Part shown: positions 48,101 to 61,500 of the stretch, piece after piece
How positions within the stretch are numbered: the first letter of the stretch is position 1
Layout: each line of letters opens with the position of its first letter
Origin: Lytechinus variegatus
Lineage: Eukaryota > Echinodermata > Echinoidea > Temnopleuroida > Toxopneustidae
Reading direction: 5' to 3'
DNA: 64,000 nt
NCBI RefSeq assembly: GCF_018143015.1
Contig: NC_054741.1
Coordinates: 12,771,736 to 12,835,735 of the forward strand
The notes under the pieces: model-generated
What the model saw: the letters and a program-made list of their open reading frames with translations, nothing else
Databases searched by the model: none
What the model was told of the DNA's origin: nothing
Translations under genes and position numbers: made by a program

Positions 48101-48698
48101 TGTAGCACACGTTAATATAATGATAGATATCCGTTCAAACCATATCCTCTTCCCTGATGTCATATACTGTAAATAGAATTCATGTATTATCGCCAAATGC
48201 ATCAAACCGTTTTGATAATATATTAATAGAACAGCATCAGAATTCATCAATTTGAATAATATAATCCCAATTGGTAAAGTTGCTTTGGCTTACCGAGGTA
48301 CAATCTGTAATAAATTAAAATTGAAACTGCATAAACACAGAAAACCTCTGCTTAGAGCAATAACTAATAAGTCAACCACTCCAAATAAGGATGAATTTTA
48401 GTCATCATTCTTGATGCATGGCACTCGCTGTTAAAAAAAAAGTGAAATAGACAAATCAGCTCAAAATTTCCATACTGACGTCGTTATACAATTTTCTCCA
48501 AATTCAACTGATGTTTTCAGCTCATTTCTTTGGTATTTCACATACACATCAATTGGCACATTTGCTACACAACTATTTCATTTGATCTGGAAGCTAGCAC
48601 AGTGTAAATTAGTAAGTACTGATAGCTACATATTATATCAACACTGCAATGACTACACAACAGAGAATACATACCTACTGGCATAGCACAAAGTGTTA
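45127..48698. other. Coding-poor AT-rich region 3' of the kinesin
   Basis: No exon recognised. Holds a CTAGCGTACCTAAGGGGGG fragment with C-runs at 46617-46720 (element remnant). It could be intergenic or a long kinesin 3' UTR. Confidence 0.45.
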
Positions 48699-49566
48699 AG
48701 TAGGGGAAGGCGGGGTAAGTTGTGACAGTTTTTGCTTTTTGCATGTTAGAATTGATATGATTAATAATCTTGTCGAAATAAGTACCTTGCCTTGAAATTT
48801 AATTCTTCTGAAATATTTTCCACCTATATATAACTTTCTATCCCCACACTGAAAGTCGTTGTGACCTTTGAAAAAAACGATGTCAAATGGCTCAACTTGC
48901 CCCATAAATGGGGTAAGTTTGAGCCACCTTCTGGGGTAAGTTGAGCCACAAAAACTATGTACAAAATGTATGGAGGAGAACCAGCATGTCAGTTTTTGTT
49001 TAAAGTCTTTTCACTTGCTAATTCTCTATAAATACTAACATCCTGTAAAAGGAAAAGAACAGTCATGTAAATTTGCTCCTTTCAGCCTGCATTTCAATCG
49101 ATTTTTATGGTTTGTTTGTTTTTTAAGATACATTACCATAGGAATTACCATGGCTCAACTTGCCCCATGCTGTTTGGCTCAACTTACCCCAGTCCGAACT
49201 TAGTGCGATAATTTTGTATCCACACATTTATTATGCATCCATCATGTAAAAGACTATGACAAGAATGAAGATCCATACCTGGACTAATAATGTTGTTATC
49301 ATGTCTTTATTATATTTAAAGACGTGTGTGTTTATAAAGCACTTATCTATTTCACACTCTTTTTTACTTTTTTGGCTGAAATTCATATTTTTCCCTCTAA
49401 AAAACTACTTTTTGTTTCAAAGTTGGAAACAATGTGGTGGGGGTTAGGGGTTATGCTATGGGTCATCAATACATGACACCACCACAATGTCTGACTCATT
49501 CATTCATGGCCTGGGGCTGGTGGCTCAACTTGCCCCTATGCTCAACTTACCCCGCCTTCCCCTACT
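48699..49566. mobile_element. MITE with TAGGGGAAGGCGGGGTAAG termini
   Basis: The 19-base end at 48701 is perfectly mirrored at 49546-49564. Inside, GGCTCAACTTGCCCC or its partner GGGGTAAGTTGAGCCAC recurs at about 48891, 48908, 48933, 49152, 49175 and 49521, in both orientations. No protein. No clear target duplication. Similar GGGGTAAGTTGAGCC repeats are, from general knowledge, common in marine animal genomes. Confidence 0.8.
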
Positions 49567-51540
49567 GATTGCTAAATCTATGAGGTTAAAAATGAATACA
49601 CACTTTAAAAAAAAAAATCAGGAAAAATCTCACCAGTTGAATCTGGGCTAGAATATTGGAGGAGTAAGGGGCTGGCTTTACTTTATGACCTTATGCATAC
49701 CGGTACATCCTAATTTCATAGCGCCTCGATCAGAAGATATTGGAATATGTGTAAACGGAGTTGTCAAGAGATGCGCCGGCTGCAGATCACCAACTCATAC
49801 AAGGCTATGACTTCAGCCTCTTAGGTGTTGGTGCAATGTCAATGCCAAAAACCTTTATCCAAATGGTAATGTAGTAGTATCCATTTCCTATGCAGTATAT
49901 TGTGTCTTTCCTGAATACAGGCTGTGTGCATGTATATTACACTGATCCTTATTACCGCTTGATTGGCAACGCAATGAATACGATATGAAAGGCATAATAT
50001 TATACTTGTGTAATGGGCATATTTCATATTTTCATTAAATATTTGCAATACACTTTAATAAGTTTTACATTTGTGTACTCTTCCCATAAGTCGAGATCAA
50101 ATAAAATATCATAATTATCATTAAGTTTCACTCATGTTACACATACATTCATTTTTTTAAACTTTGTAATGGTGAATTTAAAGTTGTTGCCCATTTGAAG
50201 AGAGCCAGTTAAGTTAGACCTTAAGTAAGTTCTTAACCTTAATTCTGAATCACACAATGGTGAATTACAGTGAACAGTCTGTGTCATTACTGGTCAATAT
50301 GTCTTTTAAGTATTTCTTGATTCAGCCAACTTGAATGATTTACAAAGGAAAATATTCTCAATAATTTGAAAGGCATAAATTAATAATTCCTGAAACAGAC
50401 TTGGTTACATAAGCCCAGCAACAATCACATTTTGAGGCATATATATATTATTTTCTATAGTACATGTAACAGCACACACTTATTCACATAAATAGAAAAT
50501 TGCTAACTTCCTTTACATTCATGATATCAATAAAAACATTAAAAATATAAGATCTACAATGTACATATAAAATACTATTAATATAATGCCAGCCAGGCAA
50601 TTGTTACATATATATATAATGAAAGTGACTCAAGATATTGAAGAACCATATGTTAACCATTCATTACAAATTGTGACCAAAGACAGTAGACAGTGCAGAG
50701 CATGATTTTCATAGCCATAAATACTTTTCAATACATAGAAATCAGACTCATCACTAATTATCAACATCATGAATCAATATTTGTTCGATACCACAAAAGG
50801 CATTAATTCCTTTTAAACCAACCCTTTTGAGAATCACAAAATTATCCTATTCATTCTAATGATATCAGGGCCTTGTTACATAAAAACTGCATTCAATTGC
50901 ACATAATAGTGTGACCATATGTCTATTGTAAACCATGTAAAAGAAAAGTTGCAATCGATTGCAAATATCACTTGTAATTATCCATATTATATGGCCCAGA
51001 TGTGATCAATCTGAACCCTGTGGTGCAAAGCCTCGCAATCAATAACAAAATGTCAATGACCAATCAAGATCATGGTTGCATGCGCATGAGATGAGTGACG
51101 GATCGGAATGGTTATTTCATATTTGCAATCACTTGCAAACCTTAGTGTGACAAGGCCAAGGTCATAGATAAAACAGAAGGGATGACTTCATATGAGATGT
51201 TTTACACGTATATTTCATACACAACATGATTCGAAACGTATACACCAGTTGGAAGAGAGAGAGAGAAACCATACATGAGATGTTTGTACCTATGAGTGGA
51301 AATAATACAGTGTACATGAACAAATGGGATAATTTGATTTAAAGATCAATATCTTGTCAAAATTGACAAAATGTTAGTGTGACCATTTCTGTTCTTCTAT
51401 AGGTCAAAGTGATCATGAAATATGGAATATATATATCTGAAATGAAGCACTTCAGTTCACTCCTTCAGATTCTCTTAAGCACAGAGTTCCTAAATGAAGT
51501 TTTTAATGTTTTGCTCTTAAGACGGCTATCATTTATTCAT
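49567..51540. other. No gene recognised
   Basis: AT-rich sequence without splice-supported exons on either strand. Confidence 0.5.
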
Positions 51541-51547
51541 ATTAATT

Positions 51548-52060
51548 AATACATTGAGAAGAGTTGTTAATACAATTGCTGCAAGAATCAATGATTGGTT
51601 ACTATGAAGATGTGTAAATTGAATAGCAAAATGACATAATTCGATAATATGTGTTTCTTTTTAATTCTTTTTCATCATGGAAATAATCACACTGGAGTGT
51701 GGACATGAAATATATAAGAGGAACAGATCATAAAAGTAAACAAAAACTATTTGAAACAAAGACTCTTAAATACATGTAACATATCAGAAAAAAAATTTGT
51801 TATGATTTCATCATAATACGGTATGTATTTATGCAAGTTGATTGAGAAAATTAAGAAGAGTTGCTGATGATATTGTTGCAAGAATCATTGGTTGGATGCC
51901 ATGGAAATGTGTACATTGATGAACATAATGAAATAATTTTTGTGTTTTCCTCCTAAAATTGTGTATATTTTTAAATTTGATTGAGAAATCAGAAGAGTTG
52001 CTGATTATATTGTTGCAAGAATCATTGTTTAGTTACATGGAGATGTCTCTAGTGATGAAT
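51548..52060. repeat. Three local copies of a ~140 bp sequence
   Basis: GAGAAGAGTTGTTAATACAA (about 51552), and GAAGAGTTGCTGATGATATT (about 51856) and GAAGAGTTGCTGATTATATT (about 51991), each followed by a version of TTGCAAGAATCATTG and then an ATGGARATGTGT-like block. The last two are adjacent (about 135 bases apart). Confidence 0.7.
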
Positions 52061-52118
52061 GAACCAATTTGAAGTGGATTCATCATAGTAGAGTTGCATT
52101 AATTCTTTTTATGTTTAA

Positions 52119-52124
52119 TTTATT
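52119..52124 (-). terminator. Candidate kinesin poly(A) signal
   Basis: Minus-strand AATAAA about 310 bases past the kinesin stop codon, just beyond the 100-bp repeats. A second candidate lies near 45127-45133, which would make a 7 kb 3' UTR. Choice is inferred. Confidence 0.3.
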
Positions 52125-52201
52125 TCAGATGAAATAGAAACAAGACAAACTATACAGAGAACATTTGTATCTCGTCACAGCCATTTATCACCAATTGAAG
52201 T

Positions 52202-52507
52202 TAAATGCTGATGCTGAGGTGAATAGAATTCATCGACAACCATCTTGGTGTCGCCCTTGGTGTTTTAGATGTAGGAGAATTTGACCTGGCAGGAATGGAA
52301 TACGATGCTAATGATGAGGTGTATGGAAATCATCTATCCCCGTCTTGGTATCGCCCTTGGTGTTTTCGATGTTGGAATCTTTATTCTGGCAGGGATGGAA
52401 TACGATGCTAATGATGAGGTGTATGGTATTCATTGATCACCGTCTTGGTGTCGCTCTTGGCGTTTTTGATGTAGGAGTCTTTGACCTGGCAGGGGTGGAA
52501 TACGATG
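52202..52507 (-). repeat. 100-bp tandem repeat containing the kinesin terminal coding exon
   Basis: The plus-strand anchor TACGATG occurs at 52501, 52401 and 52301, an exact 100-base period. The first copy is the coding part of the kinesin's last exon (stop 52437-52439). The second and third are downstream on the minus strand and stay open in the homologous frame, reading [20 protein letters not shown] and [20 protein letters not shown] versus [20 protein letters not shown] in the real exon. Copies two and three are preceded by CATCATTAG, a possible weak acceptor. Confidence 0.85.
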
Positions 52508-55500
52508 CTGATGTCGGAACATCCTGGAAAAAGAAGCACAAAAATTAATAAAATTTTACCCTTCTAATTGGTAATATTTGCTTCATCACCATATACACCC
52601 TTTGAAAGTTTATATCTCAAAAACAATATCAATATTGATAGAGCTTCTGTAAATGATGTGATGACCAGGCTTTCCCTTAACCCTATCTAGGCCGGGGGGG
52701 CCTCAGAGGCCCCCCTCAACGAATCACGCAATATTTTCGCCATGCGAATTTTTTTTACTGCGCCGCTCACTGACTTTTTACTTTCAAGTCTTGCGCAACT
52801 TTTGAGACCAATTTTGCGTCGCCCGGGTACGTGGTTCCGAAATTATGCAACATTATGTAAGTGCATGTCAGATAAAAATGGTTCAAAAACGTGATTTTGT
52901 GTACAAAGTCAATGCAAATTGTGTTTTCAACCAAAATTCATAGATGATTATTTTTAATTTTGCTGGTCTTAATGAATTTATTTTATACTTTTTATGATCT
53001 CAGATGAGTCCCAAACAAATTTCATTGAAAAAACAATGAAAAACAAAAAGTAAAAAAAACCCAAAGAAATACATAAGAAATTGCAAAAAACAATATCATA
53101 CATAAGAAAATGATTTGATATTGTTATTTTTTTCATGTACACTTGCTAAGAACACCACAAAGAGTTTCTATACCAAAAATTATTTCATTTTAGAGCTTTA
53201 TTTAGACATAAATTAGCATAATTACTTCATAGCGATTCACATGAAATTAATTACTATACAATTTTGTAGATTTTGTCCAAGGCAACCCGCGTGTCAATTT
53301 GCGGCATGATCGCACGGTCAACGACCGAGATCTCAAGCAGGCCCCCCTCCCCGGCAATATGAACTCCCAAAATACCCCGGCCTAGATAGGGTTAAATTGT
53401 TAGTGAACAAAGCAGCAAGCAAGGGGCCACCAGGCCTCATCTGGTGTAGCTGAGAACACCAATAGTTGATGCAATTTAATGTATATAGTTCTATACTTTT
53501 TTGTTACTTAAGATTTATATTCATATTTTATTTCTGACTATTGTAAGTGCTGTGATATTTTTGCGTATTATTATTACCATTATTATTATTACTAATAATA
53601 GGATAAATAAAAAAACATCTAAGTAACAAATTGCCAATTACATAGGACAGAGTGATTTTGACATTTGTACATATAGTAAATATAGTGACTTCTATTTTTA
53701 TTTCAAGTAACAACTTTCCTTTCCTTTCACTTTCCCCCAAAGGCTAATAATTTTTCCTCTTGCGGCAAACATACATATTTCATTTAGGCCTAATCAGTCA
53801 GAAAAGATGTCTAATAGTTTATAATCTTAGAAATGACCTTACCTCATATTGCGAAAGCCTATCCTTGAGCGCAGCTACTTCAGCTGTGTCTGTTCTCTTA
53901 CTTGCTGCTCCCAGCTCCACACTTCGTACCCTTTGAGCAAAGCTAAGACTACAGTGAGATTCTCCAGAGTTCTTTGAGACGGGAGAAACCTGGACTACCA
54001 TCAATGTCTTACTGTCTCCACCTGAAAATACATACAGACGAAGTCTTTAGAGAGCTGGAATTTTGTCACTCTGTTTCCGTAAACCTTTTTTTCACCATCA
54101 TTTAGTCTGTTATCAGTTGTTCTAATCTAAAGTCCCCAGTTTTCCAATATTTAAAATGGAAATTTCCATGTTCATCTGTGTTCTAAACATAAAATTTCAA
54201 GTTCTTTGATAACATGAAAACAAACAAGAAAAAGCCATTGAAAATAGTGGAACTCCTTATGGACACATTGACACATGCTGATATTTATAAACAAATGCTT
54301 CATTGTAAACACTGCAAATAGGTTTGATCATGACATTTTCCACTGATGCATCTGATTGGCTCAAAGCAAATTAGTCAGTTAAAATATCTAGTTGTTTGAA
54401 GAAACACACCCCAATATTGATCATGCCTCCAGCTGATACTGGTCAAGGACCTGAGGTATCATGGGGCTTTAGATTTGTGACATAACTTCTGTGATAAATT
54501 AATTTTGAATAGACTGCTATTTTGTACATATACTAGACAGCCTCTCTCAATCTTTGCATCACCTCATTTTTCCCACAATTCTGGGCAAATCAATCATCCT
54601 CTCAAATCTTCAATGCATTCTTCCAAGTTACACATCTGCCTCAGATGCACATCCTTGATGTGTTAATTATATCCCCGTAACTCTGGGAGCATACAGCATG
54701 AAACTTGAAAATGTAACCCAGTGGCTCTACCTTGCTACATGTACTGGCTCCTGATCCTGACCAACTGCATTGAGGGTGTTGGTATTTTACACTGTGTCTT
54801 CACAAAATTTCAAGTGAGCATGCAAACATGATGCAAGATAAGGAAACAATGCTAGCAAGACTCCATATTGCATCACAATTCTTTAAGTGCCTATTGCAAG
54901 TAATAAATGGAGAACTCACCTAAAGATTCCTGCAGAAGATAAGTGAGTTTAGAGTTCCTGTATGGTATATGGCCCTGTTTAGCTCTCAGGGCTTGGATGA
55001 CATCACCCAGAGCCGACAGGGATTTATTGATGCTTTGAGCTTCCTTCAACCGTTGGGTGTCTGTACCAGATCCTGATTTATTGACTCGTTCTGAACCAGC
55101 CAAATCTACCAAGTTGAGTTTACCTGGACAATTGAGAGAGGAAAAAAAAATTAGTGGGGTGCAAATATTCAAATAATTGATGTCAACACTTGACTTATAG
55201 CAGACTTCCCATGAACACTTAAAAATACTGATTATTTAACTTTGAAGTGGTCTGCAAAAATCTGATCTGAGGGCCCTACATGCATTCAGTGCATGCAATG
55301 TTTCAAGAGAAAACCCCTGAGAATTTTATTCTGCAAGCACCATTTCATAATTTGCAATATGTATAGGAATGAATATGTTTCTTCCATAAACTGCAGTGTT
55401 AACTCAAGCGTACATAACGATGCTTATAACTATAGTCATTATAACCGCAGCAAATAAGCAACCAATTAGTTTCAAAATATCAGGTACTGGTAATTCCTGT

Positions 55501-58500
55501 CCAACCTAAAGGTTTGCAATTATGATACCAAGATGAGCTGCAAGGGGAAAAAATATTTAGATCCTTACTAAATTTAAACAATCCCTTTAAACTTGTGTAT
55601 GCATAATGTAATATAATGCCTACAACCATTCCATGTCTAATATTATGTTCTCTTTTATAATATATGTATGGTTACTCTTTAACATCTTCCTGCTTCGTGA
55701 CTCTCTCTCCGTCTTTCCCACTCATTCCAGGGCTCCATCACACAAGGGTTTGTGATGAATTGCAAATGAGATAGAACCACACTTTTTAAACAGAGTGTGC
55801 ATGCAACGATGATCTTAATTGGTCATTCGTATTTAGAAATTGATCTTGATTGGTCATTTCTATTTAGAAATTGATGCAAACAGAGCTCTGACCTCATTAC
55901 CTAAAACTTTTTGAATGATAATAATTTGATAATTGCAATTGATTTACTGATCATTATTTCGTCCGTGGTCATCCGAACCGTCATATCCACATATGACAGT
56001 GCAAACCCCATTTCAGAGAACCAAGGATCATAGAAAATATTGCAAAAGAGCTCCATGCTTGTAAGTTCGGTTTGAGTGGTTTAGATTTCCCCTGTACAAA
56101 AATGCCATAGTGAACACAACCCTGACGGCGATTTCAATGGGCACTTTTCATGTGCAAAGTCAATGCAATGCAGATGGCCGATACGACAGTTTGGTTGACA
56201 GCACGCATTGAAATCGCAGTCGGTCAAAACGTTGTATCGCTGTGCTACAGTTCACATTTCCAATGGGATTTGTGCATTATTACAAATTCGTAGGGCAATG
56301 CCCTGAAAATCCCCTCATATCTCAGAAACTAAAATAAATTGCTGCCTAGAAATTCAGTTATGAATAGGGCATTCATTTTCTGCAATAATCTCAAAATCAA
56401 TTTTTTTTAACCAAAATTGACGACGGTTCGGATGAACGCCGACGATATACATCAACTCTATGATCAATTGGAAAGCTGTATTATCCAGCCCAAGGCCCTT
56501 GGAGAGGACTAGATGAATTGGTTCTCTGTTTACTTACTAACACATCTTCATGAACTCACAGAAGTCAGGGAAAGTCACAGACAGCAGGGATTATTCTAAC
56601 TTACCTATTGTTCGCTTCCCGGATGCTTTGTTCTTTCCAATGATATTAACACACAGTAATGCATGTGATCTTGAGCTGTGTTCATTCATGTCTGTGCTTG
56701 CTGTGGCACGATTCTTGTGACCAGTTGCAAATACCTGAAAATGGTTTCAGTAAATCAATCAAATCGTTTAAATTATTACAATTATACATGTATGTTCAAT
56801 CATATTCCTTTGGATCATTTTGCTTCATTAATTAAATGAGGTTTACTAAATTCCTCTTGAAGTTCCATCTTAAGCTTTTGTAACTCTAAAGGGAATTCCT
56901 TTTCAAAGTTTCATTCATTCTAAGATGAACTGACAGATTGTATCACATCAGACTTTTAAAATTATTCCTTATCATCTTTTGGAAACAAACAAGAAAAAAG
57001 TTACAACAGACAATATATAATGTTGAAAAGTAAAGCTCTTATGCTGATTTTGCCATGTTTTGTAGATTTGAAAAGTGATTCATACAAACATGTGTTCCTC
57101 AGATTTTCTGGAAAATTAAAGCTTGGTATAGAGAAGAACAGAGCAGAAAATGGAGAGAAACCTCACCCTATTGATATCTGCGACGGAGCTGACTTCAACC
57201 TCTGTGAGTCCAGGAACATAAAGCCCGCCCTCTGTTGACATTTTCACATCCAACTTGTTGGACGGATCATCACTCAAAAGGTCCCTAATGAATAGAAAAG
57301 AAAAGATTTACAGTTCAAAGTACAACTAAGCTGAGACTTCTATTTCAGGGGAAATCTTTAAAGTCTGTATGTATGACTGTATGATATAAGACTTTCCTGA
57401 AAATTATTCTTCCTTTTGGCATTGTGGCGAAAATTATTCAGCAGTGAATTAGGGTGTATTCATTCCTACATTACAAGACTGAAAGTTCAGAATACTGCAT
57501 AATGCTGGTCAAAATCGAGTAGTTGAGAACTTGAGCTGGTGCTACTAAGGCTGCTGATTTACATTTGCTTTTAAAAACAATTTAGTGGATGTATATTATC
57601 ACATGGATAACATATATAAGCCTACCTGAGCATTTCATTATAGATCTCCATGACAGACACAGTGATGGTAAAAGAATAATCTGAGCGTGATGCTGTGTCT
57701 TCAAATAGTAACTTGAGAGCACGCTGGTTGATTCCGGGATTCTTTGATGGTCCCTGTGACAGATAAATGGCAATAAAATTCTAAACATTTCTATTTCAGG
57801 AATACTTAGATGTACACTAATGTTTATTCACATCAATTTTGTGTTTACAGAGGGTAGCCTTGGCTTTGAGGACAATTTAGAGGGCAAAGTCTTGTTCTTG
57901 GGCCCTTAGCTATGGTTTCAGTACTTAGCCTTGGCCTTGTCCCTGAACACTGGCAGTGGCCTAAAATAGTACTTAGCCTTGGACTTTGTCTCCTTGTATC
58001 ACATACGAAAATGTTTTGGTTGGTTGAAAAATTAACAAAGTACTGATTAGCAATTTTTACCATATTTTAAAAGCTTTGGGAAAATAAAGAATTTGAAATG
58101 TATTTGTAGTCCTTTTACAATATCTATCTATTCAAAGTCCATTCGGAAGGATGTTGCAAAGTTTTAAGTGTATGAAATTATTTGGTAATTCAATCACTTA
58201 CTATATGAATGAACTTACCTGCATTGTGAATGTTTTCCCTGACCCTGTTTGTCCATAAGCAAAGATGCATACATTGTAACCATCGACGCTTGAGATGATC
58301 AATGGTTGAACCTCTTTAAACACCTGCAAAGGAGGAATGATGATTTGACTTTAAAACAATCTCAAATTAATACTATCGAGCAAGGAGCAATGAAATGTAA
58401 CAGACAAAACAAAGTCAGGAAATAAATTTATCAACAATGAATTACAATAATACATAATATTCATTATCATTCAGTTCATCAAATAAAAAAAAAGAAAGAG

Positions 58501-61500
58501 ATAATTGATGGTCCAAAATTTGGGCTATTTTTAAATGATACTGAAAAGGGCCAAATACTGTAAAGAGGTGTGGTGAGGCTACAGCCAGCTGGTCTACTAA
58601 ACATTTGGTCTAATTGCCATTTAAAAGTAAAACATTTCTTTCAAAATACATTTGTTCTAACACGAATTAGTATATTGAACTATTGAGTAATCAAATTTTC
58701 ATTTTATAGGTGCAAAATAATAAGACAAAGTGGATATTAGACAAAGTTGGCAAAGGACAAAATGAGGATTACACTAAGTGGGTATTACACCAAGTCTAAT
58801 GTAATACAAAGGCAATATAGATCAATTAATAGTAGACCAAATGGGTGTAGCCCATGTGATATCAAGACTATCTGAGAAGTAGAACAAGGGTTGGTACACC
58901 AAATGAATAGAGTGCTTACCTCTTCCTGAGTAGATGCCATGTTAAATACTTTATCCACCTCAAATGTAGACAATCTCCCCTTGTTGACCAAATTCAAAAG
59001 ACCATCATCATCCTCGTCGAATGTGACCACAGACTTGGCATTCGCACCTCCTCCATCTTCTTTGATGAGAGGGCGAACGCGAGCGAAGACGCGAATATTC
59101 CCCTTCAGGTCGATGAGTTCGTTGTGATACTTCTTACGCAGCAGGAGTTCCTTCTGGTATTTCTTGTGGAGTTCTTCATTGTGCTTGGCAACCTTGGAGA
59201 GTTTTGCACCAATCTGTAAGGGATATAAAGATGTCAATTCACTATTCAACACTGCATGATTTATGTTTTGACGGAGAAACAATTTCTAAGAATCAGTGGT
59301 TGAAACATGATGTGGATTAGTAGAAAATAAATGCAAAGACAACCAAAGAAAATTTTAAACTAATATTTCAATGCTGACCATTTCGATATCTCTCAGTTTC
59401 ATTTGCCATTCTCTACCAAGGTTTTAAATGGATACCTGGAAGGATGCGATAGCCCAAGCTATATGCCTCGCAATCAAGTCTTGAACTCTTATTGGAACGC
59501 TCCCAAGGGTATGGAGATAGTCCTCACAATTGTGTGCGAGCATGCCAGGATCCAATGACCTTATTAAAATATCTGTAAAGCGCTTAGAGATAACATTACA
59601 ATTACAATGTTTTTATCGGTATATAAAAGCATAATGTTATAATTGTTATTGATGACAAATTATTAATTAACTGACCTCATTCTTAGTGTCTTCGATGGCC
59701 TTACTAAGCATGAGAGGGAACTGGCTACACATGGACCTGAGCTGCTGATATTCCTGGGCTATCATCAGTAGTCCAGGTCTCAGTTGATTAAACCTGGTCC
59801 TCATCAAGGAGTATTTCTGAAAGATGAAACTGGTCTCCTGTTCTGCCATTTGTTTGGTGCGTTGGATCTCTTCATCCTTGGTCTCTTCTAAACATTTCAT
59901 CTCCTCCTCCATCTGTTGCTGAACTTCAGCCATCTCTTGCTCTCTTTCTTCAAGCTGGAACAAATACAGAACAACAGAGATGCCAAGTTCAAAGACCAGC
60001 TATGTGTGAGATTTTCTGTGAATCTGAGTGAGATCACAGACATTGTGTACAATGTATATGGGGATAGGCTGTGATAGTTGCGTGAGACAGAGATTTGAGG
60101 GGATGAACAAGAGTCCAAAATGCTTGAGTCTAACGCATAATGCGTGAGACTTGGTAGCTCTGGAACAATTTAAATAATTCACACAAATTTACACAAATCC
60201 TCAAAATTCCATACATGCACTTAATACTTATCTATGCTACGAAATGCTTATACTTGCCTATTTAACAATAACATATGCATCAATGTTTAACTATACACCA
60301 ATAATATACACATATTCTTTTTTTATGTAAACAATGATCAAAATACCACAATTAAAATGCACATTTCCATGGACTATATTTAGACAATAAATTCACCTTA
60401 TGAACCTTATGACTAACCTTGCTTTATCCCAATAAAACCCAGTGGTACAGTGAAGTGTGATTTTCATAGGACATGAAAACAATTTGCGAAAGACATGATT
60501 GTAAAATAAATGGCAAAGTGCACCGTTAAAACCGAACTTAACAAAGTCACGTCCATTGGCTTTACAGCAATTTTTTCAATTCCCCATTGTATGCCTGCAT
60601 GAATAAACTAGAGGATTCTAAAGGAAAAGATGCTTGTTTGTATTTATTCCTTTATAATGCACGATTTGAAGGTCAAATAAAGTAATGAATCACCACTATG
60701 TGCCATCAGTGCAAAAAACTGGCTAAAAGTAATAGAGACCTGGGGGGCGTTTCATCAACATTTTCATCTGACAAGTTGTCAAATCTGACATCTTTCTCTG
60801 ATGTTGATTGGCTGAGAGGTACTGTTACTATGGTAACTGTTGGATGAAGTGGGACTTGTCGGATAAAACGTCCGACACGTTTTATCCGACAAGTCCTTTC
60901 ATGAAACACCCCCAGATAGAGACTTTTGTAAATGTATATTACACTATCAGACAATAATCACATGCCTAACTTTACAATATGTGGATAAAGTCTCAAAAAC
61001 ATCCCAAATAAATGAAAATTGTAAAAATTTTGCAAGACACACGCATTAAACAAAATGAAAATAAGGTATGTAAGACAAGTCAAATTAGTGAAACTTACCT
61101 TTTGTACGATTGAATCAACCTCATTCTTGGAGTCTTCCAGTTGTTTCTCAGTGTCTGCATGGGTTTCTTTCAGAGAACTTAAATCTTTCTTAAGTTTATT
61201 ATTTTGCAGTTTGAACTGTAGCAAGGCTCGTTTAGCGTCCTCAGATTCCACCTCCACTCGTTTTTCAACCTCAACAATCTAAAGATTAAAATAGATAAAT
61301 GGTTTATTAATAAAAATCAACAAGACAACATGGCAGCTAAGGCCGAATTGCAATGCATTTACAAGGTAATAATGACACAAAAACATATTCAAACCATAAC
61401 AGAGATAATTACAAAATAAGTAATGCAGATAAAGTATGGTATTGAAACTACTTGTGTTGTGGAATTCTGGAAAGAAATTCTGAAACTGAAAGTGAATTGT

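Noticed and set aside
52345..52548. Plus-strand repeated frame ([15 protein letters not shown])
   Set aside because: Antisense shadow of the 100-bp repeat that encodes the kinesin tail on the minus strand.
59897..60182. Minus-strand frames next to kinesin exon 5
   Set aside because: They run into the coiled-coil exon in a different frame or lie in intron; phase 0 to phase 0 joining of 61099 to 59954 needs no extra exon.
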